Source of the DNA: Mycobacterium sp.
Lineage (GTDB): Bacteria; Actinomycetota; Actinomycetes; Mycobacteriales; Mycobacteriaceae
Assembly: GCA_016197405.1 (NCBI GenBank)
Contig: JACPVR010000035.1
Span: 1 to 64,000, forward strand
Length of the DNA stretch: 64,000 nt
Direction: 5' to 3'
The translations under genes and the position numbers were made by a program. Shown in pieces: positions 52,586 through 62,311 of this stretch (position 1 is its first letter; every line of letters begins with the position of its first letter). Below the pieces are notes generated by a model that saw only the letters and a program-made list of their open reading frames with translations, was not told where the DNA came from and ran no database searches.

Positions 52586-52895
52586 ACGACTCGTTCCTGC
52601 CATCACTGGCGGCGTCACTGCACGAACACTGTGCCGAACGCTGCACACCGCGTTCGGGTATTGGGTCCCATCCTCCCCGATGCCACGGACCGCACTTCGC
52701 GAGCCGCACTATCGACAATGCGCTCCCCCGCAACAGTCCGTATTCGGTGAGCGCATCGACTGCGTACTGGCTACAGGTCGGGGTGAACCGGCACGTCGGC
52801 AATCGCATCGGCGAGATCGCGTGCCGATAGAACTCGATGACATAGACCAGAACGCGGACCGGGACACTCCGCCTGCCGGCTGGTCGACCCGTCAC
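52578..52895 (-). CDS. yidD: YidD membrane insertion efficiency factor
   Basis: 105 residues from GTG. The signature is VYVIEFYRHAISPMRLPTCR followed by FTPTCSQYAVDALTEYGLLR and KCGPWHRGGWDPIP, diagnostic of the small YidD family. It helps YidC-dependent insertion. Overlaps rnpA upstream by four bases and yidC downstream by eight, showing tight coupling. Confidence 0.92.
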   Translation of the reverse strand: MTGRPAGRRSVPVRVLVYVIEFYRHAISPMRLPTCRFTPTCSQYAVDALTEYGLLRGSALSIVRLAKCGPWHRGGWDPIPERGVQRSAQCSCSDAASDGRNESYV

Positions 52896-53248
52896 CGAGC
52901 AGATCCGAGGGCATCGCGAGTGCGGCGCAGGCCGGTGCGAAGCTGTTGTTCGAGACGGGCCGAGATGGCATTGCGGCTACCCGGCAGCGCGCGGATGACG
53001 ACGCGGTCCTGCGGGTCCATATCGCTGATCAACGCCGAGGCGACGTGTCGAAGCCGGCGTGCCACCCGATGCCGCTGAACCGCGGTGCCGACTGATTTCG
53101 CGACGACGAGCCCGACGCGTGGTCCCGGCGCGCCGGAATCGTCACGACGCACATGAACAACGATGTCGGGCTGGGCAGCCCGCACCCCTCGTTTGACCGT
53201 GGCCCCGAACTCACCTGCCCGGGTCATCCGATACTGCGCTGGGAGCAA
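52892..53248 (-). CDS. rnpA: Ribonuclease P protein component
   Basis: 118 residues from a TTG at 53248, which gives LPAQYRMTRAGEFGATVKRG; an internal ATG at 53227 would remove conserved residues. The RNase P signature is RVGLVVAKSVGTAVQRHRVA followed by RRLRHVASALI. It binds the RNase P RNA to mature tRNA 5' ends. Same strand after rpmH with 21 bases between them. Confidence 0.93.
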   Translation of the reverse strand: MLPAQYRMTRAGEFGATVKRGVRAAQPDIVVHVRRDDSGAPGPRVGLVVAKSVGTAVQRHRVARRLRHVASALISDMDPQDRVVIRALPGSRNAISARLEQQLRTGLRRTRDALGSAR

Positions 53249-53269
53249 CGTCCCGCCAATCCGAATGGA

Positions 53270-53413
53270 TCAGGCGGTCAGCGAGCGGCGGCCCTTGCGG
53301 CGCCGGCCCGTCACGATTGCGCGACCCGCACGGGTGCGCATGCGCAGCCGGAAGCCATGCACGCGTGCACGGCGCCGATTGTTCGGCTGAAATGTCCGCT
53401 TGCCCTTGGCCAC
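53270..53413 (-). CDS. rpmH: 50S ribosomal protein L34
   Basis: 47 residues from a GTG at 53413 preceded by [25 protein letters not shown] and [19 protein letters not shown] are diagnostic of L34. First gene of rpmH-rnpA-yidD-yidC-jag-rsmG-parA-parB, transcribed away from dnaA. Confidence 0.96.
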
Positions 53414-53590
53414 GGCTGTCTCTCCTTGTTGCGTTTGGCCATCGTGCTCCACCCGTACGTATGTCGTACCCGGGCAGACACGAAGACCGTTGTTAAGCTC
53501 GGTGTCTCGCTCTGAGCCGGCGCGTCATCGAGGAACGTTGTCAAACGTTCTCGGACACGGCCGTATCGCCGACGTTCGGGCGACTGCTCG

Positions 53591-53619
53591 AGGGTACTGA
53601 CCTGCGTTCGTTGGGTCAA
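53591..53619 (-). promoter_or_regulatory. Promoter upstream of rpmH
   Basis: On the minus strand TTGACC (53619-53614), a 17-base spacer and TACCCT (53596-53591) fit a SigA-type promoter. It would give a leader of about 170 bases before rpmH. Confidence 0.5.
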
Positions 53620-53790
53620 ACTTCACCGTCGGGCCGCTCACCGGTCAGTCTGCCAGAACCAGCACGTGATCCCGGTTGCCTGCGACGGTGAACTGGGCGT
53701 TCGAGCTCACGAAAAGCGGTCCACTATCAGACCCGCCACACCGCAAGCCGTACGCCACGCCGAGGAGTTCGCAGAAACCTCTACGGAATG

Positions 53791-53829
53791 TTGCAGAACG
53801 GTTGGCACCCCGTCATAAACCTGTTAGCT
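53791..53829 (+). promoter_or_regulatory. Candidate dnaA promoter region
   Basis: Two overlapping candidates: TTGCAG-17-CATAAA (53791-53819) and TTGGCA-16-TTAGCT (53802-53829). Either would give a dnaA leader of about 240 bases. The rest of the 53414-54073 gap shows the rpmH promoter and DnaA boxes. Confidence 0.35.
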
Positions 53830-53998
53830 TCTGGCAATGCCGTCTCCACGGAGTCGGCGCCAGACAAAAGAGTGAGGATCCGGGGTCTCCTAACTAACAC
53901 CGACATGGCCACCGTCAGGCAACTGTGGCAGGTCTTATTGGGCCCCGGCACGTCTCCGCCGGTACGCTCCGAACGAAGGCAGCTGTTCCGTCCACAAC

Positions 53999-54019
53999 TG
54001 TGGATAACTATGTGGACAA
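53999..54019 (-). promoter_or_regulatory. Two DnaA boxes before dnaA
   Basis: Read on the minus strand, 53999-54007 is TTATCCACA (the classic consensus) and 54011-54019 is TTGTCCACA (the mycobacterial consensus). They are 55-75 bases before the dnaA start and are suited to autoregulation or origin function. Confidence 0.75.
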
Positions 54020-54073
54020 CTGTCGTCGTCGCGTTTTCGTCGTCACCGGATATAGAACCAGGGGGATCTGTCG

Positions 54074-55600
54074 TTGCCTGATGATCCCGGAATCGCCTTC
54101 GCCACGCTGTGGGCCGATGTGGTCTCCGAACTCAACGGATCGACCCCTCCCGACGGCGCTCCCTCCCCCGGAAGCAATGGTCACAGCGATGCGGGCCGGC
54201 CGCTCACCCCTCAGCAACGCGCCTGGCTCAAGCTCGTCAAACCGCTCACCATCGTCGAAGGCTTTGCCCTGCTCTCGGTGCCCAGCAGTTTTGTGCAGAA
54301 CGAGATCGAGCGTCACCTGCGCAACCAGATCACCGATGCACTGAGCCGCCGGCTCGGCCAACGCGTCGAACTCGGGGTACGAATCGCACCTGCGAGCACC
54401 GAAGCCGCCCCGGAGTCCACCAGTTCACCGGAACTTTCCGAGCCCAGCCTTGCCGACACCGACAACGACGAAGTCGACGAGGACGGTGAAGCGCTGGCCA
54501 GCGCCCATGAGAGCTGGCCGTCGTATTTCACCGAACGACGCACCGCCACCAGCGCTGCCGCTCCCGAGGTCAACAGTCTCAACCGGCGCTATACCTTCGA
54601 CACCTTCGTCATCGGTGCATCCAACCGGTTCGCGCATGCCGCGGCCCTGGCGATCGCCGAGGCACCGGCCCGGGCATACAACCCGCTTTTCATCTGGGGC
54701 GAGTCGGGTCTGGGTAAGACACACCTGCTGCACGCCGCCGGTAATTATGCGCAACGACTGTTCCCCGGTATGCGGGTCAAGTACGTCTCGACCGAGGAAT
54801 TCACCAACGACTTCATCAACTCGCTGCGTGACGATCGCAAAGTCGCGTTCAAGCGCAGTTACCGCGACATCGATGTGCTGCTGGTCGACGACATCCAGTT
54901 CATCGAGGGCAAGGAAGGTATCCAGGAAGAGTTCTTCCATACCTTCAACACCCTGCACAATGCCAACAAGCAGATCGTCATCTCGTCTGACCGTCCGCCG
55001 AAACAGCTTGCGACACTTGAAGATCGCCTTCGAACTCGGTTCGAATGGGGCTTGATCACCGACGTCCAGCCACCCGAGTTGGAGACCCGGATCGCCATTC
55101 TGCGCAAGAAGGCGCAGATGGACCGGCTCGATGTGCCCGATGACGTTCTCGAACTCATCGCCAGCAGTATCGAGCGCAATATCCGCGAGCTCGAGGGCGC
55201 GCTGATCCGGGTCACGGCCTTCGCCTCGCTGAACAAGACGCCCATCGACAAGTCGCTGGCCGAGATCGTCCTGCGTGATCTGATCGCCGATGCCAGCACC
55301 ATGCAGATCAGCTCGGCGACCATCATGGCGGCCACCGCGGAGTATTTCGACACCACCGTCGAAGAGCTCCGTGGCCCCGGCAAGACACGCGCCCTGGCGC
55401 AGTCACGCCAGATCGCCATGTATCTGTGCCGTGAGCTGACCGACCTGTCACTGCCCAAGATCGGGCAGGCTTTCGGGCGCGACCACACCACCGTGATGTA
55501 TGCCCAGCGCAAGATCCTCAGTGAGATGGCCGAGCGGCGTGAGGTCTTCGATCACGTCAAGGAACTCACCACACGGATCCGCCAGCGCTCCAAGCGCTGA
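54074..55600 (+). CDS. dnaA: Chromosomal replication initiator DnaA
   Basis: 508 residues from a TTG at 54074. Domain I (1-95) starts PDDPGIAFATLWADVVSELN; domain II is an acidic linker; domain III has Walker A IWGESGLGKTHLLHAAGNYA, Walker B DVLLVDDIQFIEGKEGIQEE, and the arginine-finger region RTRFEWGLITDVQPPELETR. Domain IV carries the box-binding signature FGRDHTTVMYAQRKILSEMA. It opens oriC and loads helicase with DciA. Length is as in M. tuberculosis. Confidence 0.98.
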   Translation: MPDDPGIAFATLWADVVSELNGSTPPDGAPSPGSNGHSDAGRPLTPQQRAWLKLVKPLTIVEGFALLSVPSSFVQNEIERHLRNQITDALSRRLGQRVELGVRIAPASTEAAPESTSSPELSEPSLADTDNDEVDEDGEALASAHESWPSYFTERRTATSAAAPEVNSLNRRYTFDTFVIGASNRFAHAAALAIAEAPARAYNPLFIWGESGLGKTHLLHAAGNYAQRLFPGMRVKYVSTEEFTNDFINSLRDDRKVAFKRSYRDIDVLLVDDIQFIEGKEGIQEEFFHTFNTLHNANKQIVISSDRPPKQLATLEDRLRTRFEWGLITDVQPPELETRIAILRKKAQMDRLDVPDDVLELIASSIERNIRELEGALIRVTAFASLNKTPIDKSLAEIVLRDLIADASTMQISSATIMAATAEYFDTTVEELRGPGKTRALAQSRQIAMYLCRELTDLSLPKIGQAFGRDHTTVMYAQRKILSEMAERREVFDHVKELTTRIRQRSKR

Positions 55601-56159
55601 CATTTTTCTCGTTTACACCTCTGCAGCGGCGGGTAATTCCGCTCTGTCACTGCGTGTTGTCACAAAACTTCTGAGAAACTTCCGGCCCAGCCGTCTCGTC
55701 AGTCACAGGATGCGGCTGTGCACAGCACTGTGTACAACCCCGTGACAACCTCGGCCGGATCGGCACAACCGTGCACAACTCGTGCCGATCCACAGGGGGC
55801 GGCGAAATGTTCATCATTCATCCACCGCCGATACACACCCGCCGCGCCGCGCTGGACTGCGCCGACGGCATGTCATCCCCAACCTGCACAGGCCCTAATA
55901 CTGATACGGAGTTATCACTTCAGATTCTTCTTTAGAAGAAGGTGTTGGGGACGCAGCGCTTCACAGCCACCACAGATGGTGTTCGTCGGGAGGTTGTCGT
56001 CGCCATCGGCTAGCTTTCAAGTTGCGCGTGAAAGCTCTACGGTGGGTCTTCACTGCGGTTACGGTCGGTAGGGCGTGGCGAGGGGTCGAACACGTCCGGC
56101 TGATTTCTGGGCCGCTTGAAACTTGCTTTTTCTGGGGATGACGAAGGGACGCTATAGCC
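55601..56159. other. Origin of replication (oriC) between dnaA and dnaN
   Basis: The 559-base gap has clustered DnaA-box variants, each with one mismatch to TTGTGCACA or TTGTCCACA: CTGTGCACA (55716-55724), TTGTACACA on the minus strand (55729-55737) and TTGTGCACG on the minus strand (55770-55778). An AT-richer tract (about 55904-55941) contains a perfect TTCTTC-ttta-GAAGAA repeat (55925-55940) and may be the unwinding element or part of the dnaN promoter. Position and content match mycobacterial oriC. Confidence 0.85.
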
Positions 56160-57356
56160 GTGTCGACGACGACGGTTGGTGTAACCGATTTGAAGTTTCG
56201 CCTCGCCCGCGAGGACTTCGCCGACGCAGTGGCGTGGGTGGCACGTAACCTGCCGTCCCGGCCGACCGCTCCGGTGCTGGCCGGTGTCCTGCTCACCGGA
56301 TCCGAGGAAGGCCTGACCATCTCGGGCTTCGACTACGAGGTTTCCGCCGAGGTGCAGGTTCCGGCCGAGATCGCTTCTCCGGGAACGGTTTTGGTATCGG
56401 GTCGGCTGCTTTCGGATATCACCAGGGCGTTGCCTGCCAAACCGGTCGAGGTCAGCGTCGACGGCACCCGGGTGGCGCTGACATGCGGTAGCGCCCGGTT
56501 CTCGCTGCCGACGATGGCGGTCGAGGACTACCCGACGCTGCCGTCGCTGCCCGACGAGACCGGCGTGGTGTCGGCCGATCTGTTCGCCGAGGCCATCGGC
56601 CAGGTGGCGGTCGCGGCCGGCCGGGACGACACGCTGCCCATGCTGACCGGAATCCGGGTCGAAATATCCGGCGATTCAGTGGTTTTGGCTGCTACAGACC
56701 GTTTCCGCCTCGCGGTCCGGGAGTTGACCTGGGCCACGGCCGGTGCCGATATCGAGGCCGCGGTGCTGGTCCCGGCCAAGACGCTGGCCGAAGCCGCAAA
56801 AACCGGAGTCACCGGAACCGAGGTTCACCTGGCCCTGGGCTCGGGTGCGACGGTCGGCAAGGAAGGGCTGTTGGGTATTCGCAGCGACGGCAAGCGCAGC
56901 ACCACCCGCCTGCTGGATGCGGAATTCCCGAAATTCCGTCAGCTGCTGCCCAGTGAGCACACCGCTGTTGCCACCGTCGCCGTCGCCGATCTGACCGAGG
57001 CCATCAAACGTGTCGCGCTGGTCGCTGATCGCGGTGCGCAGGTCCGGATGGAATTCGGCGATAACGTGTTGCGCCTCTCAGCCAGTGCCGACAACGTCGG
57101 TCGCGCTGAGGAGGATCTGCAGGTGGAGTTCGCCGGCGACCCGCTGACCATTGCGTTCAACCCCACCTATCTCACTGATGGTCTCAGTTCGTTGCATTCC
57201 GACAAGGTGTCATTCGGTTTCACGACACCAAGTCGACCCGCAGTGTTGCGTCCGGTCAGCGATGATGGAGCAGGCCTTCCCGAAGGCAGCGGGCCGTTCC
57301 CCGCTTTCCAGACCGACTACGTATATCTGTTGATGCCGGTTCGACTGCCGGGCTAG
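56160..57356 (+). CDS. dnaN: DNA polymerase III beta sliding clamp
   Basis: 398 residues from GTG. Three clamp domains are recognisable; landmarks are RLAREDFADAVAWVARNLPS, RPTAPVLAGVLLTGS, LPTMAVEDYPTLPSLP, DDTLPMLTGIRVEISG and the last DYVYLLMPVRLPG. It encircles DNA and tethers polymerases at the fork. Follows oriC. Confidence 0.97.
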   Translation: MSTTTVGVTDLKFRLAREDFADAVAWVARNLPSRPTAPVLAGVLLTGSEEGLTISGFDYEVSAEVQVPAEIASPGTVLVSGRLLSDITRALPAKPVEVSVDGTRVALTCGSARFSLPTMAVEDYPTLPSLPDETGVVSADLFAEAIGQVAVAAGRDDTLPMLTGIRVEISGDSVVLAATDRFRLAVRELTWATAGADIEAAVLVPAKTLAEAAKTGVTGTEVHLALGSGATVGKEGLLGIRSDGKRSTTRLLDAEFPKFRQLLPSEHTAVATVAVADLTEAIKRVALVADRGAQVRMEFGDNVLRLSASADNVGRAEEDLQVEFAGDPLTIAFNPTYLTDGLSSLHSDKVSFGFTTPSRPAVLRPVSDDGAGLPEGSGPFPAFQTDYVYLLMPVRLPG

Positions 57357-57389
57357 CCCTGCACGACCCGGTAGGAAGAGGGGCATTCG

Positions 57390-58283
57390 ATGCAATTGGG
57401 TCTGATTGGCCTGGGCAAAATGGGCTTCAACATGCGCGAGCGGTTGCGCCAGGGCGGCCATGAGGTGATCGGTTACGATCCTCGCCCCGAGGTGACCGAT
57501 GTGCCGACCATCAAAGCGCTCGCCGAGGCGCTGTCGGCACCCCGCGTCGTGTGGGTCATGGTTCCGTCGGGTCCGATCACCGATGAGACCATCAAGACCC
57601 TCGCTACCGAGCTCAGTGCCGGCGATCTGGTGATCGATGGTGGAAACTCCCGATTCACCGAAGATGGTCCGCACGCGGAATTGCTTGCCGAAAAAGGCAT
57701 CTCGTACATCGACGCCGGCGTGTCCGGTGGTATCTGGGGTCTGGAAGAGGGCTACGGCCTGATGGTGGGTGGTAGCGACGAAGATGTCGCGCGGGCCATG
57801 CCGATCTTCGACACGTTGCGTCCCCCCGGTGATATCGCAGACGGTTTCGTGCACGCCGGGCCGGTGGGTGCCGGTCACTACGCCAAGATGGTGCACAACG
57901 GCATCGAGTACGGGCTGATGAATGCCTACGCCGAGGGTTATGAGCTGCTGGCCGCCGAGCCGTTGATCACCGACACCCAGGCTGTCATCCAGGCCTGGAC
58001 GAATGGCACCGTGGTCCGGTCGTGGCTGCAGCAGCTGCTGGCCAAGGCACTCCTGGAAGATCCGGGTCTGGCCGCGATCTCCGGTTACACCGAGGATTCC
58101 GGTGAGGGCCGGTGGACGGTGGAGGAAGCGATCAACCACCGCGTCCCGACGCCTGTCATCGCGGCCTCTCTTTTCGCGAGATTTGCTTCCCGCCAAGAGG
58201 ATTCACCCACCATGAAGGCTGTTTCGGCGCTGCGCAACCAGTTCGGCGGCCACGCGGTCAAGCGTATTTCGCAATCGGGGTAG
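57390..58283 (+). CDS. gnd: 6-phosphogluconate dehydrogenase, short decarboxylating type
   Basis: 297 residues. NAD(P) motif MQLGLIGLGKMGFNMRERLR; substrate loop DLVIDGGNSRFTEDG; catalytic region AGHYAKMVHNGIEYGLMNAY with the conserved Lys and His-Asn. The short form (about 300 residues) usually prefers NAD. It makes ribulose 5-phosphate from 6-phosphogluconate. Its place between dnaN and recF is a mycobacterial feature. The recF start follows after 5 bases. Confidence 0.94.
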   Translation: MQLGLIGLGKMGFNMRERLRQGGHEVIGYDPRPEVTDVPTIKALAEALSAPRVVWVMVPSGPITDETIKTLATELSAGDLVIDGGNSRFTEDGPHAELLAEKGISYIDAGVSGGIWGLEEGYGLMVGGSDEDVARAMPIFDTLRPPGDIADGFVHAGPVGAGHYAKMVHNGIEYGLMNAYAEGYELLAAEPLITDTQAVIQAWTNGTVVRSWLQQLLAKALLEDPGLAAISGYTEDSGEGRWTVEEAINHRVPTPVIAASLFARFASRQEDSPTMKAVSALRNQFGGHAVKRISQSG

Positions 58284-58288
58284 ATACC

Positions 58289-59431
58289 TTGTTCGTACGG
58301 CACCTGGCGCTCAAAGATTTCCGGTCATGGCAGTCGGCCGATATCGAGCTGACGCCGGGGCCGACTGTCTTCGTCGGACAGAACGGTTACGGCAAGACCA
58401 ATCTCGTTGAAGCGCTGTGGTATTCGTCGACCCTCGGCTCGCATCGGGTCGCCACCGACGCACCCTTGGTCAGGGCCGGCGCCGAACGTGCGGTGGTGTC
58501 GACCATCGTGGTCAGCGAAGGCCGTGAACTCGCGGTCGACCTGGAGATAACCAGTGGCCGGGCCAACAAGGCCCGGCTCAACCGGTCTCCGGTGCGCAGT
58601 CCGCGCGAGATTCTCGGCGTGCTGCGTGCGGTGCTGTTCGCTCCGGAGGATCTGGCGCTGGTCCGCGGTGATCCGGGTGATCGTCGGCGCTACCTCGATG
58701 ATCTGGCGACCATCCGGCGGCCCCGGATCGCCGCGGTGCGTTCGGATTACGAGAAAGTCGTCAAACAGCGCACGGCGCTGCTGAAGACGGCGTCCGCGGC
58801 GCGCTACCGCGGAGACCGCGGCGCCCTGGAGACTCTCGATGTCTGGGACGGTTATCTCGCCGCGCACGGTGCCGAGCTGATGGCGGCGCGGCTCGAGCTG
58901 GTCTCGGCGCTGGCTCCTGAGGTCGCCAAGGCATATCAGCTGTTGGCCCCGGCATCGCGACCAGCGTCCATCAATTACCGCAGCCAGGTCGATCGCTCGG
59001 CGGGTGAAGGTGTCGAGGAGCTACGAGCGGGCCTGCTCGAGGCGCTTGCCGCCCGCCGCGGCGCCGAACTCGAACGCGGTGTGTGTCTGGTGGGTCCGCA
59101 CCGCGATGATCTCGAACTGGTGCTCGGCGAGCAGCCCGCGAAAGGCTTTGCCAGCCACGGTGAATCGTGGTCTGTGGCGCTTGCCCTGCGCCTGGCCGCC
59201 TATGAACTGCTGCGTGCCGACGGCACCGAGCCGGTGCTGCTGCTCGACGATGTATTCGCGGAATTGGACAACGCCCGCCGGCAGGCCCTCGCCGATGTCG
59301 CCGAGGGTGCCGAACAGGTTTTGGTGACCGCCGCGGTAGCCGACGATATTCCCGGGCAGTGGTCGGCGCGCCGTATCGGCATCGCGTTGCGTGATGGGGA
59401 GCACGGCCGGATCTCGGAGGTGACGCAATGA
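58289..59431 (+). CDS. recF: DNA repair protein RecF
   Basis: 380 residues from a TTG at 58289 giving LFVRHLALKDFRSWQSADIE; the upstream open frame is the gnd shadow. Walker A VFVGQNGYGKTNLVEALWYS, the ABC-type signature FASHGESWSVALALRLAAYE, and Walker B EPVLLLDDVFAELDNARRQA. It helps load RecA at gaps. Its stop overlaps dciA by four bases. Confidence 0.96.
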   Translation: MFVRHLALKDFRSWQSADIELTPGPTVFVGQNGYGKTNLVEALWYSSTLGSHRVATDAPLVRAGAERAVVSTIVVSEGRELAVDLEITSGRANKARLNRSPVRSPREILGVLRAVLFAPEDLALVRGDPGDRRRYLDDLATIRRPRIAAVRSDYEKVVKQRTALLKTASAARYRGDRGALETLDVWDGYLAAHGAELMAARLELVSALAPEVAKAYQLLAPASRPASINYRSQVDRSAGEGVEELRAGLLEALAARRGAELERGVCLVGPHRDDLELVLGEQPAKGFASHGESWSVALALRLAAYELLRADGTEPVLLLDDVFAELDNARRQALADVAEGAEQVLVTAAVADDIPGQWSARRIGIALRDGEHGRISEVTQ

Positions 59432-60009
59432 TCGGCGACGGACCCGAGGACATCGATTCCGAGGACGACAACGCTCCCCCGGCACACCTGGCCCACCTGA
59501 AGGGGATGGATCTGGTGCGCCGAACCCTCGAGGAGGCTCGCGGCGCCGCGAGGGCCGAGGGCAAGGACGTCGGCCGGGGCCGTAGTTCGCCGGAACGCCG
59601 CCGTTCCCCTGTCGACCGACGGCGTCGCCGGTGGTCGGGTCCGGGGCCCGATGTGCGTGATCCGCAGCCCCTGAGTGCGGTCACCAGGGATCTGACCAAG
59701 AGCCAAGGTTGGGGCCAGCGGGTTTCCGAGGGCGCGGTCTTCGGACAATGGGAGACCGTCGTCGGTGCCGATATCGCCGAACACGCGGTCCCGACAGCCT
59801 TGTCCGAGGGTGTGCTGAGCGTTTCCGCCGAATCCACCGCCTGGGCGACGCAATTACGGATGGTTCAGGCACAGCTTTTGGCTAAAATTGCCGCGGCCGT
59901 GGGCGACGGCGTGGTGACGAAGCTCAAGATCACCGGGCCCAGCGGCCCGTCCTGGCGCAAGGGACCGCTGCACATCTCGGGCCGCGGACCCCGGGACACC
60001 TACGGATAG
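59428..60009 (+). CDS. dciA: DciA replicative helicase loader (DUF721)
   Basis: 193 residues, ATG overlapping the recF stop. The N-terminal half is charged and partly disordered (RRSPVDRRRRRW). The C-terminal DUF721 domain is VFGQWETVVGADIAEHAVPT, then STAWATQLRMVQAQLLAKIA, a KH-like fold. DciA loads DnaB in bacteria without DnaC/DnaI. Matches Rv0004. Confidence 0.94.
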   Translation: MIGDGPEDIDSEDDNAPPAHLAHLKGMDLVRRTLEEARGAARAEGKDVGRGRSSPERRRSPVDRRRRRWSGPGPDVRDPQPLSAVTRDLTKSQGWGQRVSEGAVFGQWETVVGADIAEHAVPTALSEGVLSVSAESTAWATQLRMVQAQLLAKIAAAVGDGVVTKLKITGPSGPSWRKGPLHISGRGPRDTYG

Positions 60010-60239
60010 CGTCCGGCTCTGAGGCTGAGAGCCGCGCCAACCAAAAATTGGACTCCCTCTAGCGGCCGGACGCATGGTTCGTCGTGAAATTCCGCGCACG
60101 GCTCAATTAGGTGTGTAGAAACGCCGCCTCAGGGTCGGTGCCAACACGGTCTGACGGTAGACTTGTCAAAGATGCGCGAAGGGCACACGTGACCCTTCGG
60201 CAGGCATCCCCTTACAAAGACCTAGGAGACGCGTCCAAC

Positions 60240-62273
60240 GTGGCTGCCGAGAAGAATAGTGCTCCCAAGGAGTACGGCGCTGAATCGATCACCATTCTCG
60301 AGGGCCTGGAGGCGGTGCGTAAGCGCCCCGGTATGTATATCGGCTCCACCGGGGAACGCGGTCTGCACCACCTGGTCTGGGAGGTGGTCGACAACGCGAT
60401 CGACGAAGCGATGGCCGGCTACGCCACCCGCGTCGACGTCAAGATCTTCGGAGACGGCAGTGTTCAGGTCACCGACGACGGCCGCGGAATCCCCGTGGCG
60501 ATGCACGCCACGGGCGCCCCCACCATCGACGTCGTCATGACCCAGCTGCACGCCGGTGGAAAATTCGGCGGCGAGGACAGCGGCTATACCGTCAGCGGTG
60601 GTTTGCACGGCGTCGGCGTCTCGGTGGTGAACGCCCTCTCCACCCGGTTGGAGGCCACCGTTCACCGTGACGGCCACGAGTGGTTCCAGTACTACGACCG
60701 CTCGGTGCCCGGAACCCTCAAACAGGGCGGCCCCTCCAAGAAGACCGGTACAACCATCCGGTTCTGGGCCGATCCCGAGATCTTCGAGACCACGATCTAT
60801 GACTTCGAGACGGTCGCCCGCCGCCTTCAGGAGATGGCGTTCCTCAACAAGGGTCTGACGATCGACCTTGTCGACGAGCGCGTCGCCGCGGAGGACGTCA
60901 TCGACGAAGTCGTCAGTGACACCGCCGAGGCACCGAAGACCGCCGACGAAAGAGAAGCTGAGGCCAAGGGACCGCACAAGGTCAAACACCGGACCTTCCA
61001 CTACCCCGACGGGCTGGTTGACTACGTCAAGCACATCAACCGGACCAAGACCCCGATCCAGCAGAGCATCATCGCCTTCGACGGCAAGGGCCCCGGCCAT
61101 GAGGTCGAGATCGCGATGCAGTGGAACGCCGGCTACTCCGAGTCGGTGCACACCTTCGCCAACACCATCAACACCCACGAGGGTGGCACGCACGAAGAGG
61201 GCTTCCGTAGCGCGCTCACCACGGTGGTCAACAAGTACGCCAAAGACAAGAAGCTGCTCAAGGAGAAAGATTCCAACCTCACCGGCGACGATATCCGCGA
61301 GGGCTTGGCCGCGGTGATCTCCGTGAAGGTCGCGGAGCCGCAGTTCGAGGGGCAGACCAAGACCAAGCTCGGCAATACCGAGGTCAAGTCGTTTGTGCAG
61401 AAGATCTGCAATGAGCAGCTGAGTCACTGGTTCGAGGCCAACCCTGCCGAAGCGAAAACCGTTGTCAACAAAGCTGTCTCGTCGGCACAGGCCCGCATGG
61501 CCGCACGCAAGGCCCGGGAGTTGGTGCGCCGCAAGAGCGCAACCGATATCGGTGGGCTGCCCGGCAAGCTCGCCGACTGCCGATCCACCGACCCGCGGTT
61601 GTCCGAAGTGTATGTGGTGGAGGGTGACTCGGCCGGCGGCTCGGCCAAGAGTGGTCGCGACTCGATGTATCAGGCGATCCTGCCGCTGCGGGGCAAGATC
61701 ATCAACGTCGAGAAGGCCCGCATCGACCGCGTGCTGAAGAACACCGAAGTCCAGGCCATCATCACCGCCCTGGGCACCGGCATCCACGACGAATTCGACA
61801 TCGCCAAACTGCGCTATCACAAGATCGTGCTGATGGCCGACGCCGATGTCGACGGCCAGCACATCTCCACCCTGCTGCTGACGTTGTTGTTCCGATTCAT
61901 GAAGCCGCTCATCGAGAATGGGCACGTCTTCCTGGCACAGCCGCCGCTGTACAAGCTCAAATGGCAGCGCAGCGAGCCCGAGTTCGCCTACTCCGATCGC
62001 GAACGCGACGGGCTGCTGGAGGCGGGCCGCGCGGCGGGCCGCAGGATCAACACCGAAGACGGTATCCAGCGGTACAAGGGTCTCGGCGAGATGGACGCCA
62101 AGGAACTGTGGGAGACCACCATGGATCCCAGTGCCCGGGTGCTGCGTCGTATCACGCTCGACGACGCCGCCGCTGCCGACGAACTGTTCTCCATCCTGAT
62201 GGGTGAGGACGTCGAAGCGCGGCGCAGCTTTATCACCCGCAACGCCAAAGACGTTCGCTTCCTTGATGTCTAA
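60240..62273 (+). CDS. gyrB: DNA gyrase subunit B
   Basis: 677 residues from a GTG at 60240. GHKL ATPase: EVVDNAIDEAMAGYATRVDV, VTDDGRGIPVAMHATG, SGGLHGVGVSVVNALS. Transducer with QTKTKLGNTEVKSFV. Toprim: YVVEGDSAGGSAKSGRD and LMADADVDGQHISTLLLTLL with acidic metal sites; RYKGLGEMDAKELWETTMDP near the end. It drives ATP-dependent negative supercoiling with GyrA. The 230-base gap upstream must contain the gyrBA promoter, which I could not place. Confidence 0.97.
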   Translation: MAAEKNSAPKEYGAESITILEGLEAVRKRPGMYIGSTGERGLHHLVWEVVDNAIDEAMAGYATRVDVKIFGDGSVQVTDDGRGIPVAMHATGAPTIDVVMTQLHAGGKFGGEDSGYTVSGGLHGVGVSVVNALSTRLEATVHRDGHEWFQYYDRSVPGTLKQGGPSKKTGTTIRFWADPEIFETTIYDFETVARRLQEMAFLNKGLTIDLVDERVAAEDVIDEVVSDTAEAPKTADEREAEAKGPHKVKHRTFHYPDGLVDYVKHINRTKTPIQQSIIAFDGKGPGHEVEIAMQWNAGYSESVHTFANTINTHEGGTHEEGFRSALTTVVNKYAKDKKLLKEKDSNLTGDDIREGLAAVISVKVAEPQFEGQTKTKLGNTEVKSFVQKICNEQLSHWFEANPAEAKTVVNKAVSSAQARMAARKARELVRRKSATDIGGLPGKLADCRSTDPRLSEVYVVEGDSAGGSAKSGRDSMYQAILPLRGKIINVEKARIDRVLKNTEVQAIITALGTGIHDEFDIAKLRYHKIVLMADADVDGQHISTLLLTLLFRFMKPLIENGHVFLAQPPLYKLKWQRSEPEFAYSDRERDGLLEAGRAAGRRINTEDGIQRYKGLGEMDAKELWETTMDPSARVLRRITLDDAAAADELFSILMGEDVEARRSFITRNAKDVRFLDV

Positions 62274-62311
62274 GACATCGACACGGCCAGTTCTAGTCTC
62301 CAGAGGAACAG

